From NCBI RefSeq assembly GCF_003399625.1, contig NZ_NBXA01000002.1:84457-148456 (forward strand): DNA of 64,000 nt, in the 5' to 3' direction. A program made the translations under genes and the position numbers. The stretch is from Subtercola boreus (GTDB lineage Bacteria > Actinomycetota > Actinomycetes > Actinomycetales > Microbacteriaceae). The notes beneath the pieces were generated by a model that was not told the DNA's origin, did no database searches, and saw only the letters and a program-made list of their open reading frames with translations. Position 1 is the first letter of the stretch. Each line of letters opens with the position of its first letter. This document shows positions 42,389 to 52,705 of the stretch, in pieces.

Positions 42389-44081
42389 CCACTACGACTC
42401 ACCCGATCCGGCCCTGGCCGAGCGCTCCGCCGGCGGCAGAGCGACCGACGGCACGGGTTCCGGCGCCACCGACGGAACCGCCGGTGGCGACATCCTGCAG
42501 CCGAAGCTCGGCGTCGTGGGCTGGCTCCGCTGGTTCTGGCGGCAGCTCACGAGCATGCGCACCGCGCTGTTCCTCCTGCTCCTGCTCGCGCTTGCGGCGG
42601 TGCCCGGTTCGCTCGTTCCGCAGCGGGCCGCCGACCCGAACGGGGTCACGCAGTACTTCGTCGACAACCCCGACCTTGCGCCCGTGCTCGACAAGGTGCA
42701 GGCCTTCGACGTGTACACCTCGGTGTGGTTCTCGAGCATCTACCTGCTGTTGTTCATCTCGCTTGTGGGCTGTGTCATTCCGCGGGCGAAGCACCACTTC
42801 GATGCCCTGCGGGCGAAGCCGCCGCGCACACCCGCCAGGCTCTCCCGTCTGGCCGGTTTCCAGCAGCGCGAGGCGGGGCCGGGCACGAACGGTGCCGAGG
42901 CGATTGAGGCTGCGCGGGCGATGCTCCGTCGGTCGGGGTACCGCACCGTGGTCTTCAGCGCACCGGGCCGGAACGGCGGCGAGGTCACGTCGGTGTCGGC
43001 CGAGCGCGGCTACGCGCGGGAGACGGGCAATCTCGTCTTCCACGCCGCGCTGGTGGGCATCCTGATCACCGTCGGCGTCGGCGGCGGGTTCGGTTTCAGC
43101 GGCCAGCGGGTGCTGGTCGAGAACGGCCAGACGTTCGTGAACACGCTCAGTGCCTTCGACTCCTTCAACCCCGGCAGATTCTTCACTGAGAGTTCTCTCA
43201 CCCCCTACACGATGAAGCTCGACCAGTTCTCGGCCACCTACGAGACCAAGGCCGACGGCGCGTTCGGCCAACCGCTCGACTACAACGCACAGGTGACGAC
43301 CCAGGAGCAGGGCGGCGCCGAGCAGCAGGCAGACATCAAAGTGAACTCGCCGTTGCGTATCGGGGGAACAGACGTCTACCTCCTCGGCAACGGCTACGCC
43401 CCGACGATCACGGTGAAGGACCCAACCGGGAAGGTCGTGTTCACCGACTCGATCCCCTTCCTGCCGCAGGATGCGAGCCTCACGAGTGTCGGTGTGGTCA
43501 AGGTTCCGGATGGCCTCACCGAACAGCTCGGCATGATCGGGTTCTTCTACCCGACCCAGGCCGTCTCGACAACCGGCGCCTTCTACTCGACGTATCCCGA
43601 CGACGACTATCCCGTGCTGACGCTGAACGTCTACCAGGGCGACCTCGGCCTGAACGGCGGAACGCCCACGTCGGTCTACTCCCTCGACACCGACACCCTC
43701 ACGCAGTTGACCGGTGGATCGACGGGCACGAAGTCGATCGAGCTCAAGCCCGGCGACAGCACGGAACTGCCGAACGGCCTCGGAACCGTCAGCTTCGACA
43801 AGGTCTCCCGCTTCGCCTCCCTCGACATCCACCACGACCCCACCCAGGGGTATGTGCTGCTGTTCGCCACGCTCGCCCTGCTCGGTCTGCTCGTCTCGCT
43901 CTTCATTCCGAGGCGTCGCGTGTGGGTCAAGGCGACGGAGCGGGACGACGGCACCGTCACTCTCGAATACGCGGGCCTCGCCCGGGGCGAAGACCCCCGG
44001 CTCGTGCCTGCCGTCGCCGAGATCGCAGACCGCCACACCAAATTGATCGGCAGCCAACCGCCGCCGGAATCTAACGCTTAG
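42372..44081 (+). CDS. resB: Cytochrome c biogenesis protein ResB (Ccs1)
   Basis: 569 residues. Starts with TTG at 42372, overlapping ccdA by 17 bases; a Gly/Thr/Asp-rich cytosolic leader precedes the first helix. ResB features: LTSMRTALFLLLLLALAAVPGSLVPQ, the SSIYLLLFISLVGCVIPR helix, a large extracytoplasmic domain, and a final helix with HDPTQGYVLLFATLALLGLL. With CcsB it forms the system II haem export and ligation complex. Confidence 0.93.
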   Translation: MSRPSDHYDSPDPALAERSAGGRATDGTGSGATDGTAGGDILQPKLGVVGWLRWFWRQLTSMRTALFLLLLLALAAVPGSLVPQRAADPNGVTQYFVDNPDLAPVLDKVQAFDVYTSVWFSSIYLLLFISLVGCVIPRAKHHFDALRAKPPRTPARLSRLAGFQQREAGPGTNGAEAIEAARAMLRRSGYRTVVFSAPGRNGGEVTSVSAERGYARETGNLVFHAALVGILITVGVGGGFGFSGQRVLVENGQTFVNTLSAFDSFNPGRFFTESSLTPYTMKLDQFSATYETKADGAFGQPLDYNAQVTTQEQGGAEQQADIKVNSPLRIGGTDVYLLGNGYAPTITVKDPTGKVVFTDSIPFLPQDASLTSVGVVKVPDGLTEQLGMIGFFYPTQAVSTTGAFYSTYPDDDYPVLTLNVYQGDLGLNGGTPTSVYSLDTDTLTQLTGGSTGTKSIELKPGDSTELPNGLGTVSFDKVSRFASLDIHHDPTQGYVLLFATLALLGLLVSLFIPRRRVWVKATERDDGTVTLEYAGLARGEDPRLVPAVAEIADRHTKLIGSQPPPESNA

Positions 44082-44090
44082 GCTATCCAC

Positions 44091-45179
44091 GTGACCCAAA
44101 CCATCGATGAGTACTCGGTCTTCTTCCTGTATGCCGCCATGGCGGTGTACGCGATGGCCTTCATCGCCTTCGCGCTCGATCTGGCCCGTCGTTCCGCCCA
44201 GGTGGGCGCCGGCAACAGGGTCGGTGTCGACGGCTCGGTGACGACCGCCGACGAACGTGTGCTCGAGAAGGTCGGCGCGGGTGCGCCTCTTTCGGTGAAC
44301 GGATCGGCGGTCGGAGGCGGATCCGCTGTCGGGGTGTCGACTCCCCCGCGCCGGAGCCTGTTCTCGCGCGGCGGCGATCCGGCATCCATCGACGGTGGTT
44401 CCGGTACCGGCACGACGAAGCGCTCCCTCAGCCTGCGGCTCGGTGTGGCGTTCACGCTGATCGGGTTCCTGCTCGAGGCGACCGCCGACATCCTTCGCGG
44501 CATCGCGGCCGCCCGGGTTCCGTGGGCGAACATGTACGAGTTCTCGATGACCGGGACCGTGTTGATCGTCGGCGTCTTCCTGGTGGTCATCACCCGGGTC
44601 GACCTCCGGTTCCTCGGTACCTTCATCACCGGTCTCGTTCTCATCCTGCTGGGCATCTCGACGGTGAACTACTACGTCGGCGTCTCCCCTCTGCCGCCGG
44701 CGCTCCAGTCGGCGTGGCTCGTCATCCACGTCTTCGTCGCCAGCCTCGGCACAGCGTTCTTCGCCCTCGGGTTCGCCCTGTCGGCCATCCAGCTTGTGCA
44801 GTACCGCCGAGAGTCGATCGTTGAGGGCGCGAAGTTCTGGCGCCTCAAGTTCATGGCGTCCCTGCCCGACTCGAACCGTCTCGAGAACCTCGCCTACCGG
44901 GTGAACATCGTCGGCTTCGTGTTCTGGACCTTCACCCTGATCGCGGGCGCCGTCTGGGCCGAACGTGCCTGGGGTCGCTACTGGGGCTGGGACACCAAGG
45001 AGGTCTGGACCTTCATCATCTGGGTCATCTACGCCGGCTACATCCACGCACGGGCAACCCGCGGCTGGCGCGGATCCCGCTCGGCAGTGCTGGCGATCAT
45101 CGGCTTCGCCGCGGTGCTGTTCAACTTCGGCATCGTCAACGTCTTCTTCCACGGCCTGCACTCGTACTCCGGCCTGTAG
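44091..45179 (+). CDS. ccsB: Cytochrome c biogenesis protein CcsB (CcsA family)
   Basis: 362 residues. About eight helices and the tryptophan-rich haem-binding signature WGRYWGWDTKEVWTFI, with external histidines for haem (HVFVASLG and HGLHSYSGL). A Gly/Ser-rich cytosolic loop of about 70 residues after the first helix is longer than usual. GTG 44091 has TAGGCT exactly six bases upstream, so it may have its own leaderless transcript besides the operon mRNA. Confidence 0.94.
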   Translation: MTQTIDEYSVFFLYAAMAVYAMAFIAFALDLARRSAQVGAGNRVGVDGSVTTADERVLEKVGAGAPLSVNGSAVGGGSAVGVSTPPRRSLFSRGGDPASIDGGSGTGTTKRSLSLRLGVAFTLIGFLLEATADILRGIAAARVPWANMYEFSMTGTVLIVGVFLVVITRVDLRFLGTFITGLVLILLGISTVNYYVGVSPLPPALQSAWLVIHVFVASLGTAFFALGFALSAIQLVQYRRESIVEGAKFWRLKFMASLPDSNRLENLAYRVNIVGFVFWTFTLIAGAVWAERAWGRYWGWDTKEVWTFIIWVIYAGYIHARATRGWRGSRSAVLAIIGFAAVLFNFGIVNVFFHGLHSYSGL

Positions 45180-45240
45180 GCCGCCCTCTCGCGCTGCGCT
45201 CGCTCCCAGCCCCCTGCGGCTGCACGCCGCAGCGGACTGC

Positions 45241-45978
45241 TCAGCGCTGGCCGCGGGCCAGCTTGAGGTAGCGGTAGACAGTGGGCTCCGAGACGTGCAG
45301 CTCGACGGCGGCGTGCGAGACGGCACCCTTCATGAGGAAGATCCCGGCGGAGTCGAGCTCTCGCACGGCCTGGACTTTCTCGTCGGGCGTCATTCGTGAT
45401 CCGTCGACGCCCAGCCGGGAGACCGTCCGGGCCACGTTGTCGCGGGTGAGCTCGTCGACGCTCAGGCTGAGGCGCTCGGCGACCTCGGTGCTGGACGATG
45501 AGGCGGCCGCCGAGACGGCGGGCGGCGCATCCGGAGCCTGGCCCGACGACTTCAGGAGTCCTGTGGTGCGCGTGATCGACTCGAGCAGCTGTCGCGCCTC
45601 GTGGAGGGGCCCGTCGTCGACGTTGAGGCAGAGCATCCCGATCACCTGGCCCGCGTCATCGCGGACGAAGAATGTCGAGGACCGGAAGTAGCCTCCGGTC
45701 TGCGACTGCGCCAGGTAGTTGGTGAGGTAGTCGCGTTCGAGGTAGTCGCGGTTCTGCAGGATCTTCAGAACGAGGTCGGTGGCCGGCCCGCCAACACTCC
45801 GGCCGCTCATCTCACCGTTCTCGACGGCGATGATCGAGCGCGAGAGGTCGCTGGTGTCGTGCAGCACGATCTCGGTGCGCGAACCCATCAACGAGGCGAG
45901 AAAAGGCAGGAGCGCGAGGTAGGGCTCGAACTCGGTCCTGATCTGCCGCTCTGGCTCAGCATGTGCGGAAACGGTCAT
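45241..45978 (-). CDS. YheO/DauR-type transcriptional regulator
   Basis: 245 residues. N-terminal YheO-like PAS domain (EFEPYLALLPFLASLMGSRTEIVLHD; YFRSSTFFVRDDAGQVIGMLCLNVD), a Pro/Ala/Ser linker and a C-terminal HTH (GAVSHAAVELHVSEPTVYRYLK). The relative DauR controls D-amino-acid catabolism in Pseudomonas. The PAS domain probably senses a small ligand. Divergent from an amino-acid ABC transporter/aminotransferase operon, its likely target. Start ATG 45978; GTG 45984 is an alternative. Confidence 0.85.
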   Translation of the reverse strand: MTVSAHAEPERQIRTEFEPYLALLPFLASLMGSRTEIVLHDTSDLSRSIIAVENGEMSGRSVGGPATDLVLKILQNRDYLERDYLTNYLAQSQTGGYFRSSTFFVRDDAGQVIGMLCLNVDDGPLHEARQLLESITRTTGLLKSSGQAPDAPPAVSAAASSSSTEVAERLSLSVDELTRDNVARTVSRLGVDGSRMTPDEKVQAVRELDSAGIFLMKGAVSHAAVELHVSEPTVYRYLKLARGQR

Positions 45979-46041
45979 GGGCACATCTTGCCCGACGTCT
46001 GAGGGTGGATTGTTTCGTTCCGGTAAAAAGTCATCATCGGC

Positions 46042-46059
46042 ATAATAAATAACTATTAT
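46042..46059. promoter_or_regulatory. AT-rich inverted repeat in the regulator/ABC operon gap
   Basis: ATAATA (46042-46047) and TATTAT (46054-46059) flank six A/T-rich bases in an otherwise GC-rich genome, within the divergent region 45979-46149. Candidate operator of the YheO-family regulator and promoter core for the ABC operon. Confidence 0.45.
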
Positions 46060-46149
46060 CGTGCAAAAAATGGACTAATGTAAGGCCCGGAGCGCCAGAG
46101 CGTGCTCCTCAGCCTCTTTGCCGAAGACGACCAAAAGGACGAATCCCCC

Positions 46150-47121
46150 ATGCGAACCACTCGCAGAACAGCGCTGGCGACCACGCTCGCCGCAGCTTCC
46201 CTGGCCATCCTGCTCTCCGCCTGCGGCGGACCTTCCGCACCCCAGCCCGGTGCCGCGGGCGCCTCGGATGCTTCCGCCGGTGGTGGCTCGAGCACCATCC
46301 CCGACACCTCCGCGCTGCTCTCGGCCGTCAGCAAGGACACGACACTCGCCGCCATGGTGCCGGAGGCAATCGCGTCGACGAAGGAGCTCAAGGTGGGTTC
46401 GAACGTGCAGTCGGCGCCGAACAACTTCTTCGCGGCCGACGGATCGACGGTCATCGGCTCCGACCACGACATCATCACTGCGATCGGCACCAAACTCGGC
46501 CTCACGGCAACGTACTCGAACCTCGACTTCGGCGCCCTCATCACGAGCCTCCAGTCCGGCCGCGTCGACACCACCATCGCTGCTATGAACGACACCGCCA
46601 CGCGCCAGCAGTCGATCGACTTCGTCGACTACCTCACCAGCGGCATCACGCTCATGGTGCAGAAGGGCAACCCGGCCGGTATCACCGGGCCCGACACGCT
46701 CTGCGGCAAGAACATCGCCGTTGTCACCGGAACGAGTCAGCAGACCTTCGCCGAGGACACCAGCACAAAGTGCGTCGCAGATGGCAAGGCCGCCCTGAAC
46801 ATCTCGGTGACGGACAGCGACAGCCAGAACCAGACTCAGCTGCGCACCGGCCGCATCGATGCGATCGTGAACGACCTGCCGAGCGCCGTCTATATCTCGA
46901 AGACCACCCAGGACGGAAACGCATTCGAGGTCGTGCCCGGTGACGTCATCGACGGCGCCCCGTACGGCATCGGTGTGAACAAGGACAACCCCGGCCTCCG
47001 CGACGCGATCGCCAAGGCTCTCGACCAGCTGATCGAAGACGGTACGTACGGCAAGATCCTCGATGCCTGGGGCATCTCCTCGGGCAAGGTGACCAGCGCG
47101 GTCGTCAACGGCGGCAAGTGA
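46150..47121 (+). CDS. Amino-acid ABC transporter substrate-binding lipoprotein
   Basis: 323 residues. Lipobox LLSACGG after a twin-Arg-like basic start, Gly/Ser linker, then a SBP_bac_3 domain (LKVGSNVQSAPNNFFAADG, ITAIGTKLGLTATYSNLDF, SGRVDTTIAAMNDTATRQ, GKNIAVVTGTSQQTF). ATG 46150 fits the lipoprotein start. First gene of a four-gene operon. Ligand unknown; the polar amino acid family and the adjacent PLP enzyme suggest an amine-bearing compound. Confidence 0.93.
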   Translation: MRTTRRTALATTLAAASLAILLSACGGPSAPQPGAAGASDASAGGGSSTIPDTSALLSAVSKDTTLAAMVPEAIASTKELKVGSNVQSAPNNFFAADGSTVIGSDHDIITAIGTKLGLTATYSNLDFGALITSLQSGRVDTTIAAMNDTATRQQSIDFVDYLTSGITLMVQKGNPAGITGPDTLCGKNIAVVTGTSQQTFAEDTSTKCVADGKAALNISVTDSDSQNQTQLRTGRIDAIVNDLPSAVYISKTTQDGNAFEVVPGDVIDGAPYGIGVNKDNPGLRDAIAKALDQLIEDGTYGKILDAWGISSGKVTSAVVNGGK

Positions 47122-48056
47122 TGTCGACCCCCTCTGCGCGGGAATCCGTGCGGGAACTCCTGCCCCAGGTGCGCCTTCGCCACTGGGGCAGGTGGGTGAT
47201 CGCGGCGGTCATCCTCGTCATCCTCGGCGCGCTCGCCTACGGAGCGTCGCAGGGCGACATCTCCTGGCGTGACATCCCGTACTACGTCATCTCGCCGATC
47301 ATCCTGCAGGGACTGGTCAACACGATCATCCTGGCCGTTGCGGCCCAGGTGTCGGCGGTGATCCTCGGGGTGATCATCGCCCTGATGCGCATCTCAGAGA
47401 ACCCGGTGGCGAAGTGGTTCGCGGCGGCCTACACGTGGCTCTTCCGCGGGCTGCCCGTGCTTCTGCAGATCCTGCTCTGGTACAACCTCGCGCTCATCTT
47501 CCCCCGGCTGCAGCTGGGCATCCCGTTCACCGACGTGGTATTCGTCGACCTCTCCACGAACGCGGTCATGACCACCTTTGTGGCGGCGTTCCTCGGCCTC
47601 ATGCTGAACGAGAGCGCCTATATGGCCGAAATCGTGCGGGCCGGGCTGAACAGTGTCGACCGCGGCCAGATCGAGGCCGCCCAGTCCATCGGTGAGACGC
47701 CCCTGCAGCGGATGTGGCGGATCGTCCTCCCGCAGGCGATGAGGGTGATCATCCCGCCGACAGGCAACGACTTCATCAACATGCTGAAGGGTACGGCGAT
47801 GGCTTCGGTCATCGGCTATGTCGAGCTGATCAGGGCGGCGAACAACATCGCCTCCTTCAACCTGCAGGTCATGGAGACGCTGATCGCGGCGGCTTTCTGG
47901 TACATGGTGATCGTCAGTGTGGCGAGTGTGGGGCAGTCCTACCTCGAGCGCTCGTTCGATCGCAGCGACCGCGCACGGGGTGGGCCCACGCGTCGCGCCC
48001 GGCGCAGGCTCGCCCGTGATCTCGTGACACCACCGCTCGTGAGGAGCCACCCATGA
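47121..48056 (+). CDS. Amino-acid ABC transporter permease
   Basis: 311 residues. HisM/ArtQ-type permease with the EAA loop ([37 protein letters not shown]) and an N-terminal extra helix. The start overlaps the last base of the upstream stop (TGATG). A single permease gene implies a homodimer. A basic C-terminal tail ([10 protein letters not shown]) follows the last helix. Confidence 0.93.
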   Translation: MSTPSARESVRELLPQVRLRHWGRWVIAAVILVILGALAYGASQGDISWRDIPYYVISPIILQGLVNTIILAVAAQVSAVILGVIIALMRISENPVAKWFAAAYTWLFRGLPVLLQILLWYNLALIFPRLQLGIPFTDVVFVDLSTNAVMTTFVAAFLGLMLNESAYMAEIVRAGLNSVDRGQIEAAQSIGETPLQRMWRIVLPQAMRVIIPPTGNDFINMLKGTAMASVIGYVELIRAANNIASFNLQVMETLIAAAFWYMVIVSVASVGQSYLERSFDRSDRARGGPTRRARRRLARDLVTPPLVRSHP

Positions 48057-48868
48057 CGAACATCCACCCGGGCACGGTTGGCCAGGCCGAGCCGCAACGT
48101 CCGCTTCGACCCCTCCTCGACGCGGTACGTGTCAGCAAGCACTACGGCTCGAACGAGGTGCTGAAGGATGTCTCGCTGCAGGTCGCCGCGGGGGAGGTCG
48201 TCTGCATCATCGGGCCGTCGGGCGCCGGCAAGTCGACCTTCCTGCGCTGCATCAACCGTCTCGAGGTGCCCGATGCGGGGGAGGTATGGGTTGACGGGCA
48301 GGCGATGGGCTTCGAGGAGCGCGACGGCAAGCTGTACGAGTTGACCGAGCGGAAACTCTCGAAGCAGAGGGCCTCCACCGGAATGGTCTTCCAGCACTTC
48401 AACCTCTTCCCGCACCTCACCGTGCTCGGCAACGTCATGGAGGGGCCGGTGCGCGTGCAGAAACGTGCGTCCAGGACCGTGGACGCCGAGGCGCGCGCGG
48501 TGCTCGAGCGGGTCGGGCTCGGCGACAAGATCGACAGCTACCCCAGCCAGCTCTCCGGCGGGCAGCGCCAGCGCGTCGCCATCGCTCGGGCCGTGGCGAT
48601 GAAGCCGCTGTTTCTGCTGTTCGACGAGCCGACGAGTGCGCTCGACCCGGAACTGGTGGGCGAAGTGCTCACCGTGATGGCGGGGCTTGCCGCCGATGGC
48701 ATGACGATGTTGGTGGTGACCCATGAGATGGGTTTCGCCCGCGAGGTCGCCGACAGGGTCGTCTTCATGGCCGACGGCGGGATCGTCGAACAGGGAACGG
48801 TCGACGAGGTTCTGGTGAACCCGCGGGAGGCTCGCACGAAGCGGTTCCTCGAGCGGGTGCTGGCGTGA
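48053..48868 (+). CDS. Amino-acid ABC transporter ATP-binding protein
   Basis: 271 residues. Walker [11 protein letters not shown]-loop [15 protein letters not shown], signature [14 protein letters not shown], Walker [12 protein letters not shown] and the H-loop [10 protein letters not shown] short 25-residue insert follows the first beta sheet ([18 protein letters not shown]). Overlaps the permease gene by 4 bases and the aminotransferase gene by 4. Confidence 0.95.
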   Translation: MTNIHPGTVGQAEPQRPLRPLLDAVRVSKHYGSNEVLKDVSLQVAAGEVVCIIGPSGAGKSTFLRCINRLEVPDAGEVWVDGQAMGFEERDGKLYELTERKLSKQRASTGMVFQHFNLFPHLTVLGNVMEGPVRVQKRASRTVDAEARAVLERVGLGDKIDSYPSQLSGGQRQRVAIARAVAMKPLFLLFDEPTSALDPELVGEVLTVMAGLAADGMTMLVVTHEMGFAREVADRVVFMADGGIVEQGTVDEVLVNPREARTKRFLERVLA

Positions 48869-50016
48869 GCGACGTGGCCGCCGGCGCCCGCGCCGCCTCT
48901 GCGTTCGACGCCTACCTCGGCAGCTTCGGCGAGGAGCAGGGCTACCTCAACTTCGCAAGCTACGGCCCCCCGTCTCATGCCGTCGCCGAGACGACGGCCG
49001 GGTTGCTCGCAACCGCCATCGCCGGAGCTCCGGGTGCGAGCGAGCGGATGCACGGCGAAGATCTTCGCGCCCGGGGCGCCTTTGCGCGGCTCAGCGGATT
49101 CGGCGTCGATGCTGTCTCGCTGGTTCCGCACACCTCGCTGGGACTCTTTCAGGTCGCCTTCGGAATCACCGGGGGTACCGTGCTGGTCGGCCGCTCCGAG
49201 TTCCCGTCGAATCTGTACCCGTGGCTCCGTGCGAACCAGGTCGGGCTCTCGGATGCCCGGCTGATCGGTGCCGTCGGCGAACCTGTCACCCCGGAAGTCA
49301 TCGCCCGCGCGCTCGCCCCTGAGGTGACGGCGGTCACGGTGAGCGCCGTCGACTTCCGCACCGGATTCCGCGCCGACCTCGCCGGCATCCGCGACGTGAT
49401 CGGGCCGGACCGGCTGTTGGTCGTCGACGGGATCCAGGGTTTCGGGGTGATCGAGCAGCCGTGGGCGCTCGCTGACGCGCTCGTGGTCGGCGGCCAGAAG
49501 TGGCTGCGGGCGGGCTGGGGCGCCGGTGCGCTCGCGTTCTCCGAGGCGGGGCTCGAACGTATCCGCCCGGTCCTCGGCGGCTGGACAGGGGTCGAGCAGC
49601 CGTCGCACTACGACGGCACCGAGCATCCGCTGCGAGGTGACGCGCTCGCTTTCGGCATCTCCAATCTGTCGCCGTTCGCGACCGGCTCGTTCGCCACCGC
49701 ACTGGAGTTGGTCGAGTCGGCAACAGTCGCTTCGATCGAGGCGCGCATCGCTGACATCGTCGACCTGCTCATTGCAGCGCTCGCCGAGGTGGGTATCGTT
49801 CCCGCGTCGCCGCGTGAGCGCGAACTCCGCGCGGGTATCGTCGCGGTTCCGCTCGGAGGTGCTGGTGGCCGTGCCGCCGCCGCGCATGCTGCCCTCGCCG
49901 CCCATGGCGTCACCACCACACTGCACGGCGCCGATCGGATCCGGATCGCCGTGCACGCCACGACCGACCCAGCTGTGTTCACGACGGTCGCCGAGACTCT
50001 GGGGGAGTTCGTATGA
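48865..50016 (+). CDS. Class V aminotransferase (PLP enzyme)
   Basis: 383 residues. Fold type I PLP enzyme of the cysteine desulfurase/serine-glyoxylate group: the PLP lysine in [11 protein letters not shown], preceding Asp in [11 protein letters not shown], and the N-terminal [14 protein letters not shown]. No desulfurase cysteine loop is seen. GTG start overlapping the ABC gene's TGA, so uptake and metabolism of the substrate are co-expressed. Might be an aminotransferase, epimerase or lyase for the imported compound. Confidence 0.88.
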   Translation: MSDVAAGARAASAFDAYLGSFGEEQGYLNFASYGPPSHAVAETTAGLLATAIAGAPGASERMHGEDLRARGAFARLSGFGVDAVSLVPHTSLGLFQVAFGITGGTVLVGRSEFPSNLYPWLRANQVGLSDARLIGAVGEPVTPEVIARALAPEVTAVTVSAVDFRTGFRADLAGIRDVIGPDRLLVVDGIQGFGVIEQPWALADALVVGGQKWLRAGWGAGALAFSEAGLERIRPVLGGWTGVEQPSHYDGTEHPLRGDALAFGISNLSPFATGSFATALELVESATVASIEARIADIVDLLIAALAEVGIVPASPRERELRAGIVAVPLGGAGGRAAAAHAALAAHGVTTTLHGADRIRIAVHATTDPAVFTTVAETLGEFV

Positions 50017-50141
50017 CCGCGACGACGGCGCCGATGCTGCCCATCCCGCAGCTCACCGCCCCACACCACGCAGGCACTGCAAAACGCCGAAGCGGCCCAC
50101 GCCGCCCCGCCCAGCCAGCTGAGCGGTCGGCTCCGCAGTAG
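50013..50141 (+). pseudogene. 42-codon frame coupled to the aminotransferase gene, possibly a gene remnant
   Basis: ATG 50013 overlaps the upstream TGA (ATGA), exactly as the real operon junctions do. The frame begins [14 protein letters not shown] and ends at TAG 50141 in Arg/Pro-rich sequence. The coupling suggests a fifth operon gene whose body was deleted, leaving only the start; a true peptide is less likely. Confidence 0.35.
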
Positions 50142-50151
50142 GTCGACCGGG

Positions 50152-51189
50152 CTACTCCGTGGGCGCGGCGTGCCGACCCGTCGACTCCGACCACCCCTGC
50201 AGCACCCCGTAGACGCGCTCCAGACGTTGCCGCCACCACAGGTCACGGTCGGTGGATGCGAGGCTCTGCTGCACCAGAGTCTCGTCTAGTTCCGGCCGCA
50301 CCACGGGGATCGAGCCGTCGACGGGAACCAGAGGCTCGGCGGTCACGTCGGCGACCAACAGTGCTGCTGTGGCCAGCCCGCAGTCGTATTCCAGTTCGGG
50401 AATACAGGCCGCGAGGTGCGCTCCCATGGCGATGCCGATGGAGGTGTCGAGAGCCGACGAGACGACCACCGGCAGGCCCGCACGCTCGACGATGTCGAGG
50501 GCCGAGCGGATGCCGCCCAGGGGTTGTGCCTTGATCACCAGCAGATCGGCGGCACCCCGGCGTGCGACGTCGAGCGGGTCATCGGCCTTGCGCACGCTCT
50601 CGTCGGCGGCGACGGGGATGCCCATGTACTTCACGCGCTGTCGGATCTCCCACAGATCGTCCACGCTCGCACAGGGCTGTTCGACGTATTCGAGATCGAA
50701 CTCGGCCAGAGCATGGATGGCGTGCTCGGCCTCGTCGACGTTCCAGCCGCCGTTGGCGTCGAGGCGGATGCGGCCGTCTGCTCCCAGGCGGTTCCGGGCT
50801 TCGCGCACCCGGGCGATGTCATCGCCCAGCGTCTGCCCGTGCTCTGCCACCTTGATCTTGATCGTGCGGCAGCCGGGGTAACGGTCGAGGACACTGCCGA
50901 TGTCCTCCACTCCGACAGCGGGCAGCGTCGCATTGACCGGAATGCGGTCGCGGAGCGTCGGCGGCGTTGCCACCCACCCGAAGTCGATCGCCGCTGCGAG
51001 CCAGGCGGCGGCCTCCTCGTCGCTGTACTCGACGAAGGGCGAGAACTCGGATGCGCCCTCGGGCCCCCGCAGGATCAGGGCCTCGCGGGTGTCCACGCCC
51101 CGGAAGGTCGTGTGCAGCGGCAGCGAGACGACGCTCGCCAGTTCGAGGAGTTCTGCCAGCGTCGGCAGGGGGCGGGGCGTTGCGGTCAT
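50152..51189 (-). CDS. menC: o-Succinylbenzoate synthase
   Basis: 345 residues, enolase superfamily. The MenC lysine motif IKIKVAEHG, metal ligands in RLDANGGWN, LEYVEQPC and VAADESVRK, and the second lysine in LLVIKAQPLGG. It dehydrates SHCHC to o-succinylbenzoate in menaquinone synthesis. The ATG 51189 start fits the MenC N-terminus; 57 bases of upstream open frame are not needed. Divergent from menE. Confidence 0.92.
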   Translation of the reverse strand: MTATPRPLPTLAELLELASVVSLPLHTTFRGVDTREALILRGPEGASEFSPFVEYSDEEAAAWLAAAIDFGWVATPPTLRDRIPVNATLPAVGVEDIGSVLDRYPGCRTIKIKVAEHGQTLGDDIARVREARNRLGADGRIRLDANGGWNVDEAEHAIHALAEFDLEYVEQPCASVDDLWEIRQRVKYMGIPVAADESVRKADDPLDVARRGAADLLVIKAQPLGGIRSALDIVERAGLPVVVSSALDTSIGIAMGAHLAACIPELEYDCGLATAALLVADVTAEPLVPVDGSIPVVRPELDETLVQQSLASTDRDLWWRQRLERVYGVLQGWSESTGRHAAPTE

Positions 51190-51306
51190 GCCCCATTGTC
51201 GCGCCCCGGGGGTCGTGGGGGCGAGCCCACGCCGTTCTGGCCTCATTCACGCGTGTCGCCCCGCCGGGGCTCGCGCCGTCTCGGGGGTGCAGCCTAGGGT
51301 TGGTGG

Positions 51307-52629
51307 ATGACGAGACGACTCGAGGTGTTGGGCGGAGCCGACCCGGTCGAGGTCGGAGCAGCGCTCCGCGCGGCGTTGGACGGCAGTGGTCCGGCCATCC
51401 TGCCGCGGGAAGCGGGCACTGCGGCGCCTGCGGCGACCGGTCAGGTGCGTGAGGTGCGTGCGGGGGAGGTGCGTGCGGCGGATGTGCGTGCCGGGGAGAT
51501 GCCTGTGGGGGAGCTGCCGCCAGCGAACACGACCCAGGCCGCCCGCCACGCGAGCCTCGTCGCCGTCGGCGACGCGCATCCCGTGCCCGCGGAGGTCGCG
51601 AAGAACGTCGCGCTCGTCATCGAGACCTCGGGGAGTTCGGGAGTGCCGAAACGCGTGGCACTGAGCGCCGACGCCCTGCTGGCGAGCGCCGCAGCGACCG
51701 AGGCTCACCTCGGGGGAGGCGGGCAGTGGCTGCTCGCTCTGCCGTCGCACTACATCGCCGGAGTCCAGGTGCTCGTGCGCTCGATCGTCGCCGGAACCGA
51801 CCCCGTCGTGATGCCGCCCGGCCACTTCAGCGCCCGCTCGTTCGCCGGCCTGGTCGACACGCTCACCGCGCCGTTGAAGTTCTCGTCGATCGTGCCGGCC
51901 CAGCTCGCCCGGCTCGTCGATGCAGCCGAGAACGACAACGGGGTGCGCGAATCGCTCGGTCGGCTGGATGCCCTGCTGATCGGCGGCCAGGCCGTGCCCG
52001 CCGCGCTGTTCTCCCGGGCGAACGACCTCGGGCTGAGTGTGATGCGCACGTACGGTTCGAGCGAGACCGCCGGCGGCTGCGTCTACGACGGGCATCCGAT
52101 CGGCCGTACCGTGGTGCGGATCACCGGAGGGGAGCTCGAGCTCTCGGGCCCGATGCTCGCCGAGGGCTATCTCGGCGACGACGAGCTCACGGCACGCAAG
52201 TTCTACACCGACGCCGGGGTGCGCTGGTACCGCACGGCCGACAGCGGCGACGTGACGGGCAGCGCTGAAGCGGGCAGCCCCGGGGTGACGGTCACGGTCA
52301 CGGGCCGGATCGACAACGTCATCATCTCCGGCGGCATCAAGGTCGCCCTCGACCGGGTCGAGCGCGCCGTCCAGGCCCAGGAGGGTTTCCATACCGCGAT
52401 CGTCGTTCCGCAGCCGAGCGCGGAGTGGGGGCAGACGCCGGTGGTCGTCACGGCAGAGCCCTACGGGCCCGGCGCCCTCGACCAGCTCCGCGCCCGGGTC
52501 ACCGAGCTCGTCGGACGGGCTGCTGCGCCCACGCGGATCGTGCTGCTGCCGAGCATCCCGACCCTGAGCTCGGGCAAGCCCGACCGGCTCTCGGTTGCGA
52601 GGTCGCTGGCCGCGCATCCACTCGACTGA
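51307..52629 (+). CDS. menE: o-Succinylbenzoate-CoA ligase
   Basis: 440 residues, ANL adenylate-forming family. AMP-binding P-loop variant ETSGSSGVPKRVALS, YGSSETAGGCVYDG, the ISGGIKVAL hinge and a C-terminal catalytic lysine in LSSGKPDRLS. A repetitive Val-Arg-Ala-Gly stretch (residues about 45-75) is a low-complexity insert. TAGGGT is exactly six bases before the ATG. Confidence 0.93.
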   Translation: MTRRLEVLGGADPVEVGAALRAALDGSGPAILPREAGTAAPAATGQVREVRAGEVRAADVRAGEMPVGELPPANTTQAARHASLVAVGDAHPVPAEVAKNVALVIETSGSSGVPKRVALSADALLASAAATEAHLGGGGQWLLALPSHYIAGVQVLVRSIVAGTDPVVMPPGHFSARSFAGLVDTLTAPLKFSSIVPAQLARLVDAAENDNGVRESLGRLDALLIGGQAVPAALFSRANDLGLSVMRTYGSSETAGGCVYDGHPIGRTVVRITGGELELSGPMLAEGYLGDDELTARKFYTDAGVRWYRTADSGDVTGSAEAGSPGVTVTVTGRIDNVIISGGIKVALDRVERAVQAQEGFHTAIVVPQPSAEWGQTPVVVTAEPYGPGALDQLRARVTELVGRAAAPTRIVLLPSIPTLSSGKPDRLSVARSLAAHPLD

Positions 52630-52705
52630 ACGGCTGCCGCAGCCAGAAGATGACCGCAGTCGCCGACCCAGCCGATGACCCTGCTCGCGTCACTAGAATC
52701 TTCTG

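Noticed and set aside
42399..45326. Open frame of 975 codons on the minus strand
   Set aside because: It runs antisense through resB and ccsB, both clear family members, and its translation is low-complexity Arg/Glu-rich.
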